Shown piece after piece: positions 37,955 through 47,230 of a stretch of 64,000 nucleotides of DNA (positions are counted from its first letter, which is position 1; each line of letters opens with the position of its first letter). A program made the translations under genes and the position numbers. Origin of the DNA: Datura wrightii. Its lineage: Eukaryota > Streptophyta > Magnoliopsida > Solanales > Solanaceae. The notes below the pieces were generated by a model. That model ran no database searches, was not told the DNA's origin, and was given only the letters and a program-made list of their open reading frames with translations. The stretch covers positions 37,034,501 to 37,098,500 of the forward strand of contig JASDFA010000002.1 in NCBI GenBank assembly GCA_035772735.1. The letters run 5' to 3'.

Positions 37955-38185
37955 TTTTTATTTTACCCCGGTATTGCACACCGGCTGTAGATGTTTTTAT
38001 TTTACCCCGGTATTGCACACCGGCTAGAGATATTTTTATTTTACCTCGGTGTGGTACCTCGCTGGAGTTATTTTTATTTTACCCCGATGTGGTACACCGA
38101 CTGGAGATCTTTTTATTTTACCCCGATGTGGTACATTGGCTGGAGATATTTTTATTTTACCCAGTGTGGTACACTGGCTGGACGA
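37955..38185. repeat. 39-40 bp minisatellite with an inverted repeat in each unit
   Basis: About six tandem units of the form TTTTTATTTTACCCCGG...ACACCGG. Each has a constant T-rich half and a variable half that can fold, for example CCGGT/ACCGG in the first units and CCAGTG/CACTGG in the last. Inside solo LTR D. Confidence 0.9.
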
Positions 38186-38959
38186 ATTTTATATATGGAT
38201 TTACGGTTGGCTGGTCGCTGGCATTATAGTTATAGTTTCTTTCTTGTGCATTTCTTAATTGCATTTTCATCTTATTATAGAGGTATTATCAGGTTTCAAT
38301 TTCTAGGATTCCAGGTTGTTACCATTCCTTATTCCTGGTTCAGTTATCTTGAGTTCAGTTATGTTATAGTAAGTTGATATCAATTACAGGTTGCAGAGTT
38401 CCAGGTCATATTTATCCTTTACATATTTATGTGCTAAATCAGTTATTACAGGATTGTTATCTCATGGTTACAATTTTAGCTTTACATACCAGTACATTTC
38501 ATTCATACTGACATCCCCTTGCTTGGGGACCTGTGTTCGTGCCGCAGGTGCAGGTAGAGGTCAGGATGGCCATTTGAGTAGCAGTTCGTTAGATCAACAG
38601 ATGGTTGGTATGCTCCTTTCTTCCTGGAGCTAGGGCCTAGTTATTTATGTTTGAGTTTTGAGATATGGTTATGGGTAGGTCGTAGCCTTGTTCCGACCAT
38701 CAGTTAGTTTACTCTTTAGAGGCTTTGTGGACTTAGTGTGTATAACGATATTCAGTTTGTGGCCTCGTCGGCTTTTTGTTGTTTAGTTTAGCATATTGAT
38801 AGCCTTGTTTGCATTTCAGTTGTTTACCCTGTATTTTTGATACATTATGGGTCCATTTTGTGCTCTAATTGATTGTGATAGGTTGCCTGGACGGCCTAAG
38901 TGTTACAGTTACAGATGTCATATAGCCGGCTTTCCAGTTAGTCAGGTATAGAGAGCAAG

Positions 38960-38964
38960 TCGGG
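38960..38964. repeat. Probable target site duplication of element A, left (TCGGG)
   Basis: TCGGG before the 5' LTR; TCGCG after the 3' LTR (48628-48632), four of five identical. Confidence 0.6.
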
Positions 38965-40374
38965 TGATCTTGGGCAGATTTATATGCCCAAGTGATACTC
39001 AAATGCGTCATTTTGTCTTGTTTATCTATCGATGTTTGTACATTCTCATGTGAATTGTAGTCAAATGTGAATTTATACTAACCGACATGATTTGCGTTGT
39101 TTTGCAGGAAAAATATAATTTTATGAAGCTAAGATGCATGTTGGGAGAAATCGGGATTGGACTCGAAAGTGAGCAAGGAAAAGGCCAAGGAAAGCATGAA
39201 TTAAAGGGGCTCCGCGATGGAGTCGTGCCACGTTGCCATCGCGGATGCATTCTGCCCGGATGCTGAAGATGAGCCAAATTCCAGTGATGGTGCGCGCTGG
39301 GGCCGTGGCACGTTGGCCTAGCCCCGTGTTGCACGTCGTGCCACGCTGGGCTTAAATACATGGACGACCAGATTCCAGTAAGGGTCTGCGTTGGTGGCGT
39401 GTCACGGAGGCAGTGATCCGCGATGCACTCCGTGACATGTTGCTTGTTATTCTGGGAAATATTTCCACTAGTATAAATAGCACACTTAGGTTTATTTTTA
39501 ATTATTCTGACTTGGTGGAGCAAGAACGTGGGTTACAGGCAGTTGAGGGGACGAAAATCTTAGGGTTCTTCTCTATCTCTTTCTCCTTTATTTCAATTGT
39601 TTGTATGATTTACACTCATTTGATGATGTTTAATCCACAAATGAGTGGCTAAATTCACTTCTTGCTGAGTTTAAGAACATTTGTATTGAAATGTAATTAT
39701 TGATCAATTGGTCTTTCATCTTGTCTTCCATGGTTGTTCTATTGATTCTTGTTCTTACTGCATTAATGTGTGGCCAATGTTAATGTATATCGAAAAAGTC
39801 CGGTTTCACTCGAGAGAGCAAGAAATTGGAAAGTTGTGAATTGATAGGATATGATCTTTTCTTAGTTTGGGAAAATTGAGAATTGATTTACCTTCAGGAT
39901 AGGGATATACCTGAAAGTCGTATTAGTCAATTAAGGAATCGGTTTTGTATGGCTAGAACATGAATTTCTTTTTATCACAGAGATGTAGGTGGAAGGTTCA
40001 TGATTCGTAAGTTGGGTTAAATACGAGAGTTTTAATCCATAGGCTATAATTCTTGACTAGGAACCGGAGGAAAGATTAATCAAATTGTATCGATAATTTA
40101 TTTCTCTACATGTTCATTTTAACCTCAGCATGCTCATACTTATAGTTCAGACTCAAATTGTATATTCGTTTTAGACTTAGTATAAAATTAGGAAACAAAA
40201 TATCAAAATCTTCTTCACACTGTTGTCTGCAGTTTAGAGTTAAAGTTTATTGACACTTGATTAGATTGATACCTTAGTCCAGTCCCTGTGGGATCGATAC
40301 TTGGCTTACTTGAGCCACTTTACTACTTGTTCGACCACGTGCACTTGCGTGTAGTTATTCCAAATAGCCGAACA
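38965..40374 (+). mobile_element. 5' LTR of element A
   Basis: TGATCTTGGGCA...GCCGAACA. The first 28 bases contain a perfect 8-bp hairpin (38969-38976 CTTGGGCA with 38985-38992 TGCCCAAG). A GC-rich tract of CGTGCCACG, CGTGGCACG and GTCACGGAGG words spans 39205-39440. TATA box TATAAATAG at 39472-39480, with transcription start expected about 30 bp further on. Confidence 0.93.
39472..39480 (+). promoter_or_regulatory. TATA box of the element A 5' LTR
   Basis: TATAAATAG directly after the GC-rich word tract, repeated in the 3' LTR at 47738-47746. Confidence 0.7.
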
Positions 40375-40380
40375 AGTTTT

Positions 40381-40399
40381 TGGCGCCGTTGACGGGGAT
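40381..40399 (+). other. Primer binding site of element A (tRNA-Asp)
   Basis: TGGCGCCGTTGACGGGGAT, differing by one base from the plant tRNA-Asp complement (GTTGCCGGGGAT), six bases after the LTR end. Confidence 0.9.
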
Positions 40400-40520
40400 T
40401 GGCAATTGGTAAAATTTTTCTTAAGTGTTAGTTTACTATTTCCTCTTAGTGTTGACAACTTGGTCTTAGCCTGTATTTTGCAGTTATTAATTTCTGTTGA
40501 ACACTGGCAAGAGACAAGGA

Positions 40521-42891
40521 GATGGTGGACTCATATTTAGAGCCATAAAGAAAATTCCATCATCAAAGGAGAGAAGCTCTAGATAAAAAGCTGCAATTGC
40601 TTAGACAAACAATCCTGGAGCAACAACAGAATCCACCAGTTGTAAGGGCAGTGTTAGTGCCCGAGGAAATGGTAGCTAGGCTGGTTCGCGAGGTGGCAAT
40701 CCCACATGCTAACAATGTCACATCTAGCATCCGCAAACCTGAGCCAGGAGGGATATTCGAGCTTAAACAGAATATGGTGCAATTGCTGCACACCAGTGGG
40801 AAGTTCACAGGTCTCCCTCACGAGGATCTACAACAACATCTCCAAAATTTTTTGGAGATAAGTGACACTTACATCCCCGATGGAGGGTCATTAGATTATG
40901 TCAGGCTTACATTGTTCCCATTTTCAATTTTGGGAGAAGCTAAGAGGTGGTCGAAAGCTGAGCCACCTAATTCCCTAACCACGTGGGATGATCTTGCGAA
41001 GAAATTCTTGATACGGTTCTTTCCATCCGGTAAAAGAGCAAGACTTAGAAGTCAAATTCTATGTTTTAAATAGAGAGAGGGAGAGAATCTGTGTCAAGCC
41101 TACGAGAGATTCAAATCTATGTTGCGGGATTGTCCTCATCATCACCAATCCAATGATGTGCTGGTGCATACTATCATAGAGGTTTTGGAACCCCAAACAA
41201 AAGTCTTGCTAGACTCAACAGCTGGGGAACAAGCATTAGAGAAGACTTATGAGGAGTTTTATACCTTGTTGAATCGTATTTCGCAGGGAAATCCGGAGTG
41301 GAATGCGGACTCTTCAAGAGGAGGGACAAGGAAAGCAGCTGGATTCTTGGAAGTGGATGGTTTTACAGCTGTTGCTGCACAGATAGCTGTGTTACAGAAT
41401 CAACTCAACACCCACTTCAGTAACATGAGCATGAACCAGTCTCAAGCCCTAGTGAATGTAGTGTAGCAGATTCGGTGTGAAGTGTGTAGGAGTAATGAAC
41501 ACTCAGCTGAGTGTTGTGGAGCAAATCCTGATTCGGTGAACTTTGTTGGTAATGTACAGAGAAATAACGACCTACAGTATGGCAACAACTACAATTCCAA
41601 TTGGAGGAATCACCCGAATTTCTCTTGGGGTAGCAACAACCATCAAGGGAAAGGTTCGATTCAGAGGGCGCAGAGGAATCAAGGAGGGCAGCAGAACCAT
41701 CAGTCACAATATAGAAGCAACAATGCACCTCCTCCACCACCATCACCCAGCATTGAGGAGATGTTCAAGACAATGATAGCTAACCAAGCTTAATTGCAGG
41801 CTGACTACGCGAAATTGGCAGCCGATGTAAAGAACAATCAATTAGCTACAAAGGCGTTGGAGTACCAGTTTGGGCAATTTGCTGGAGGTCAAAACACCTG
41901 GCTGAGAGGAGGACTTCCGAGTGACACTGATCCGAACCCCAAGCAGGTAAATGCAGTGACCACAAGGAGTGGTTTGCAACTCAAGGAGGTGGAACCAGAA
42001 AGACCACCACAGTAGTCGCAAGCAGGTGATAATGAGAGGGATCACAATGATGATAGGGGGAAGGAGAAGGAAGCTGAACCAGAAAGACAACCACCCCCGT
42101 TCCCTCAAAGACTAAGGAAACACAAGGAGAAAGTGTGTTTCAAAAAGTTCATGGAGGTGCTTAAACAGGTACACATTAATTTACCTCTTGTTGATGTTTT
42201 TCAGGGAGTGCCGAAGTACGCAAAATATATCAAGGACATCGTGGCAAACAAAAGCAGGTTGACTGAGTACGCTACGGTGGCGCTTACGGAGGAGTGCACT
42301 TCACGGATACAAAATAGGTTGCCCACAAAGCTGAAGGACCCTGGGAGCTTTACAATTAAAATTACAATTAGGCAGAGTATCCGAGCTTGCGGATTTTGTG
42401 ATTTGGGAGAAAGCATTCACTTGATGCCGACATCGGTATTCAAGAAGTTGGGGCTAGGGAGTCCTAGACCAACAAAAGTGAACTTGCAACTAGCGGATCG
42501 TTCCTTAGCCAGACCTGATGGCATTGTGGAGGACGTGCTGGTGCAAGTGGGCTCCCTTATCTTCCTGGTAGACTTCGTCGTGCTGGATTTTGAGCCAGAC
42601 GTGGAAGTCATATTTATTTTGGGACGTCCTTTCTTGGCGACCGGGAAAACGCTAATTGATGTAGTTGCAGGGCAGCTAACTATGTGGGCGCACGACAAGG
42701 TGGAGGTGTTTGAGGTGTACAAGGCTACAAAGTACGAGGAACTCTCAGTGATCAACGTGCTTGATCGAGCGGATATTGCTCAGAGCATTGAGTCATGGGA
42801 GACATGGGGGAAACCACCGGAGAAGTGTAAGCATGACATGGGTGAGGACGGTAGTCGAGAGAAGACATCCGCCACCCTAGAGGATGACTGA
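40521..42891 (+). pseudogene. gag-protease of element A (one frame, five nonsense codons)
   Basis: From ATG at 40521 one reading frame runs to the TGA at 42889, broken only by TAA/TAG at about 40545, 41071, 41464, 41791 and 42013; context suggests each was a Gln codon (CAA or CAG). Gag core: LTLFPFSILGEAKRW, FLIRFFPSGKRARLRSQI and MLRDCPHHH. A Cys-rich CEVCRSNEHSAECC (41474 on) is the nucleocapsid zinc finger. An Asn/Gln/Pro-rich stretch follows, then the protease with ACGFCDLGESIHLMP near 42390 (DLGES for the usual D[LS]GA) and IFILGRPFLATGKTLIDV near 42610. Length, about 790 codons, fits gag plus protease of Athila/Tat elements. The frame ends here and no RT follows. Confidence 0.9.
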
Positions 42892-42900
42892 GCTTAATGA

Positions 42901-42948
42901 CGTCGAGCCGCGATGGTAAACCAGGCGCTGCACGGGAGGCAACCCGTG
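42901..42948 (+). other. Conserved block with hairpin after the protease stop, element A
   Basis: GCCGCGATGGTAAACCAGGC, then GCTG and the hairpin CACGGG (42931-42936), loop AGGCAA, CCCGTG (42943-42948). Compare 33505-33547: the stem letters differ at several positions and both sides change together. Confidence 0.8.
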
Positions 42949-43542
42949 AATTTGTTGTAAGAGATAAGTAGAAGTAGTTAGCTAAATAAGAAAAATAAAA
43001 TAAAATAAAAAGAAAAAATATATATATATAAAACAAACAAAAATTGTCGTGTTGTGTTTGAAACCTTCGAATTCTAACAAATTTCTGGTGGTGAGATGAA
43101 TTTCAGGTTGAACGGAGGGCAAAAATGCAAAAGATCGCAAAGGAAAAATCGAGGTGAGAAAAATAATAAAAAGTGGCAAAATAGTGAGCTTGCGTGATGG
43201 CTTCGTGTCACGGAGGGCATGCTCCGCGTTACCCTCCGTGCACGTTGAAGTGTAACCTGGAATTTTTGAAAAAATTCCAGAGTACTGGCGCGATGGCTCC
43301 GTGTCACGGAGGGCACGCTCCGCGTTACCCTCCGTGACACGTTGAAGGCAATTTCGCATCGGGTCACACCAGGTTGCCGGGTGATCCGCGCGAAAATTCC
43401 TCTTTTTAACCCCTTTTTCCCTCATTTTTTCCCATTTTTCATCTCCTCCGCGACAAATACCCAAGAATCCCCCCTTCCCCAACGTGACACGGACCTAGGA
43501 GCTAAAATTCTTCAACTTTTCTTTGATATCATCGAATTAAAG
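42949..43542 (+). promoter_or_regulatory. Promoter-like tract and leader for the second ORF of element A
   Basis: About 600 bp of non-coding DNA between the hairpin and a splice donor. 43195-43350 contains two rounds of GTGTCACGGAGGG...CCTCCGTGACACG words, the same kind of tract as in the LTR promoter. A pyrimidine-rich leader follows (43395-43480). Elements C and I-2 have a comparable region with the ACGACTCGTGG type of word. Minus-strand frames here (43074-43482) are spurious. Confidence 0.45.
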
Positions 43543-44217
43543 GTATGTTCGTTAACTTCATCTCATTTCTTGACTAGTTTTTCCGATTTTGAGCATGGGA
43601 GGTGAGGAAAATTTTCCCTAATTGTAAATTGAGCTTGAATTCATGATGTTATTGTTGATTGATGTTCGTAGTATCGTTGTGATTATATGAAATCGATAAA
43701 TACATGGGTGATTGAAATTCTTGGGAAATTTGTAGCTAGGGTTAGAATTTGAATATGAAGAAGTTAAAATTGAGTTGAAATGTGAAATTCTTGTTGGTTT
43801 GTGCATGTTGGGTGAGGTAAATTACGTTGTGCTTAACGTTAATATGCTAAAGGCGCGATGGATTTTCGGGATAATGAAATTGTTCAAATTGCATAGAAAT
43901 TGGGGGAATTGCATCGGTTTTTGTTGATAGAAATTTTCTCTAAGTGCTATGTGATGAAATGTTATCGATGGTAATAGTGGATTAGTTGTATGAAGTCTGA
44001 GTAGTACATAGAATTTATACCGTCGAACCCTATGAATGCACGAGGTACTTTTGTTATTGTTTTTTCTTGTATTTGAAAGTTAGAAAAAGAGGATTGTCTT
44101 GCTGTAATGTTGTGAGTGTGGCTAAAGACTAAGTGTGGGGTGGCCTAGCTTAACCCATCCTTAGTCGAGGCTAATTTTAATTTGAATAACATTGGGACTG
44201 TTTGCTTGATTTGACAG
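43543..44217 (+). other. Probable intron in the leader of the second ORF, element A
   Basis: Donor AAAG/GTATGT at 43541-43548, acceptor TTGCTTGATTTGACAG/GAACA ending at 44217, 675 bp, AT-rich. The ATG of the ORF follows five bases after the acceptor. Confidence 0.55.
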
Positions 44218-44222
44218 GAACA

Positions 44223-45442
44223 ATGGCAAGCAGGCAAGATAAAGGAAAGGGCGCATCTACATCGGGCGCCGGAAGGAAAAAAATCAGATTGGGAGCAGTA
44301 GTCCCAGCAGCACCATCGGTTCCGCGTGGCCAACGCCATCAATATGGAACCCGATGGGTGACAGAGGAAGGGAAGAAATGGTACACAAAGCATAAGGAAA
44401 GCAAATACTTCCCCGAGAGCATATTGCAAGGGAACCATTGGCACAAAAATTCCCTAGAATTATCCACAGGATTGACGATGCCGGGCTGAACTTCATCTTT
44501 GAAGAGCTCAAGGAGTGCAATTTCCACCTGATTCGAGAGTTCTACGCCAACTGGAACCCGACACTCAGTAGTCACACCATAAAAATAAGGGGGCGGGTAG
44601 TCACTTTTGAGCCCCATCACCTTAATGCCATCTTGGGGGCGCAGGACACAGACGCCCATGTACTCCGGCAGCTGAACATCACTCCACCATATGCGGACAT
44701 CAGACGCACACTGTGTGGAGCCCGATCTACAGCACGGTGGAGCAGGCATAAGGAGAGGGGATACCATCAGACATTGCCCTACTCACAGATGAATAGGAAA
44801 GCCAGGATATGGCTTAAAATTATTTGTTCCTGCCTGATCCCGGGGGTGCATATGACAGATGTCACCCGGGATCGTGTGTGCTTGGACTATGCCTTGATGA
44901 AAGGGCTGGAGATCAATGTTGGGGCGATGATTATCTCTGCCATGAAGAGAGCCCGTTTGCATCAAGGGCACAGGTACGGGTTTGGTGGCTTACTGACCAC
45001 GTTCCTGAGGGGCCTGGATATTGAGGAAGAGGCCCTGGATTACATCCCGCAGATAGATAGGCATGCCATGGACGTCACTAAAACCAAGGCACCCGACACC
45101 ACTCACGGGCCAGTTCTTACACTACCCGACCGACATAGTCGGGATGATCAGTATATGGCTCGCATATTCGGGATGCAGATGCTACAGTTGCGCATAGGCG
45201 GGAGGCCAACAACAGAAGATGAGCTGTGGCAGCTAGAGTTGGGCTACCCCTTCGGCGAAAATGCCAAGGCTTTATGCCGAGTGGGGCCAGCTTTTGTGGA
45301 GCCCACAGATGATGATGTCCCCACAAGAGAGGAGACGCGCTGCGAGGACTCAGATATTGAGTCAAATGATGATTGTGGAGGTGATTCGGATATGGGGGAC
45401 GAGGCAACTACACCTAAAAAAGAAATGGAATACTTCGATTGA
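44223..45442 (+). pseudogene. Second ORF of element A: plant transposon-type protein (PF20167-like)
   Basis: ATG at 44223 opens MASRQDKGKGASTSGAGRKK. One frame change between about 44420 and 44440 separates this N-terminus (to SKYFPE) from the main frame, which runs to 45442 with AQKFPRIIHRIDDAGLNFIF, LIREFYANWNP, IRGRVVTFEPHHLNAILGA, ARIWLKIICSCLIPG, TRDRVCLDYALMKGLEINVG and an acidic tail (DSDIESNDDCGGDSDMGD). This is the pattern I recall as the putative plant transposon protein domain (Transposase_32, PF20167), common in Athila/Tat-related elements and of unknown function. About 405 codons. No transmembrane segment is obvious, so an envelope role is not supported. One frameshift only: lightly damaged. 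Confidence 0.8.
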
Positions 45443-47210
45443 TCAGGGAGTTTCACCACCCACTTTTGTGCTATGCTGAATTCTGTGAACACTGGGGATA
45501 GTGTTCGATTTAAGTGTGGGGTGGGAGTAGTTAGGTGTTGGTTGTTGCTGTTATTAATGTCTCTATTCTGTTGTTGTGCTTGGAAAAAATTGTGACCCTG
45601 TGATTTTTGTGTGTATGTTTGTATTGTAATTAATGTGAAGTTGTTGCGTATCTGTTGTGTGCTGTTGAATGTTGTTAGCTGGTTGTGTAAATATTTTTGT
45701 TTAATCGAAATTATCGATATTTTTTAAAATTTTTCGTGAAATTTTTTATTTTTGGGTTTCTCGGTGTTTTGTTTTCGATTCTTTTATCGAGAATAGTCCA
45801 ATTGAAGCGAAGTCGTAAATAGTGACCGTTCCCTATGAAGGATGGATGACGACCATCTTAAGGGAAATGTAGTCGATGGGAGTACATTTCTTTTGTTCTT
45901 TTTAATTTTTTTCTTTTGTTTGTTTGTATTCCAAAAGTGTTGTTACTTTATGGTTCGGAATTCTGGTTGCGTGTTGTACATGATATTTGGAATGCAAAGG
46001 TGATTCGCATGAAAGCATTCAACTTTGTAAACATGTTGAGATACCTAGGCCAAAGAGTTCAATTAGGTATGATTGAGGCTTAATGTTTGAATTCTTGTAA
46101 TTACCTGATTGAAGAGTCTGTTAATATGTCTTGAGTTGAGCATTTGCAAAGAGTGTATGGAGAGGTTTCGATTATTCCATGCTATTGTAAATTGTCTAGA
46201 ACTTGCCTGGTATGTGTACGAAACGAAATGAAGGATGTGTATTGTAGGAAAGGATGCAGGCATTTCTTTGATTTAACCGAAAGTTTTTTTTTCTAATTAT
46301 CGTACCTACCTTGAATGTACATCCTAGTTAGCCCATTGAGCCTTTAGCCTATTCTTTTATTTTGTCGAAAAGGTACAAACCGAGACTAACCCCTTCCTTT
46401 CATTATCCGTGAATTTGATCCAAAACTCTTAAGTGCTCAAGAGAAATAATTTTCCCACAGTGTCAAGGAGTGAGAATTGTGAAAAGAAAAGAAAAAGCAA
46501 AGTGATGAAAGGAAAGAAAAGGTCAAAGGTGCACTTGCTATAAATTAAATATAATGAAGACGTATAACTAATCTTCATTATTAAGTCCAGTGTGCTTAAA
46601 GATATGGGAACAAAAAATAAAGATAGACTTCAAGAATGGGAGTATGAATGAAGAAACAATGCCCATAAGGTTGATGGGATGTATTGAAAAAGAACTTAAG
46701 GATGCTAGTTTCTATTATTGGTTAGCCCAGTATTTACTAGTTCCTTAACTTACATTACAACCCGTTAAGTCCTACGTGATCTTACATCACGCGTCGTTAT
46801 ATTAGTGGAGTAATACACTAGAGGCAAGCCTATGGTTCATGACATGATGCATGTGAATTCTTTTGGGAGAGAGAGCGCAATCGTGTTTATGTAATGTCTT
46901 TGAGTTCATGTGATTAAAAAGGGGAATATTCTCTTCTGTTGTGAGGGCATATGCTCGATGAGAGATTGAATTTCGTGTCGGATACCTTGATCAGCTGATT
47001 TGCATGAGTTTGCCGATATCGAGAGTCGATTCTTGAGTCTAGGAGGTCTTAATGTGTTGAAGGTCATTGTATTGATAAGACTATACATGTTTTCTTAATG
47101 ATTTTCTATATTAAATAATCGGTATAACCATAGCTCGGATTGTCGAGCCAAAGTAGCCATCATTGGGTGTCAATTGCATGAGGTTAAGATTATTGTTCGG
47201 GGACGAACAA
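45443..47210 (+). other. 3' untranslated region of element A
   Basis: About 1.8 kb without a gene. T-rich stretches at 45690-45790 and 45885-45940, an A/G-rich patch at 46475-46530, and a hairpin at 47193-47210 (TTGTTCG, loop GGGA, CGAACAA) just before the polypurine tract. Confidence 0.6.
47193..47210 (+). other. Hairpin upstream of the polypurine tract, element A
   Basis: TTGTTCG (47193-47199), loop GGGA, CGAACAA (47204-47210). Same position and loop pattern as the hairpin at 29885-29904 in B. Confidence 0.8.
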
Positions 47211-47215
47211 GGCTT

Positions 47216-47230
47216 TAAGTGTGGAGTAAG
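47216..47230 (+). other. Polypurine tract of element A
   Basis: TAAGTGTGGAGTAAG directly before the 3' LTR. Confidence 0.65.

Larger units (their letters stand above)
34828..38964 (+). mobile_element. Solo LTR D, main segment
   Basis: Starts TGTTACACCCCGAAAT and, after the insertion of element A, ends TTATAGGGCATGACA at 48659. Flanks GATAT (34823-34827) and AATAT (48660-48664) are a 5-bp duplication with one transition. Reading out A gives one LTR of about 4.16 kb, very long for a plant LTR. A GC-rich tract (35115-35235, GCACGCGCGCGAGG and similar) precedes a TATATGAA box near 35231. A 39-40 bp minisatellite lies at 37955-38185. No internal element region is present. I see no gene; frames in the minisatellite are spurious. 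Confidence 0.8.

Noticed and set aside
37955..38185. CRISPR-like array from direct repeats with variable spacers
   Set aside because: Units are contiguous and the variable halves are related inverted repeats, in a plant LTR; it is a minisatellite.
37876..38377. Overlapping plus frames of 69 to 128 residues with repeats (IFILPRCGT)
   Set aside because: They translate the 39-40 bp minisatellite in LTR D in different frames; no start context or homology.
39026..39523. 165-residue minus frame, repeated at 47292-47789
   Set aside because: It is repeated only because the two LTRs of A are near-identical; antisense to U3 and without domain.
43074..43482. Minus-strand frames of 97 and 166 residues
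   Set aside because: They lie over the GC-rich word tract ahead of the second ORF of A, opposite to the element's sense; a by-product of the repeats.
44223..45442. Envelope-like gene in the second ORF of A
   Set aside because: No signal peptide, transmembrane helix or cleavage motif seen; sequence fits the plant transposon-type domain instead.
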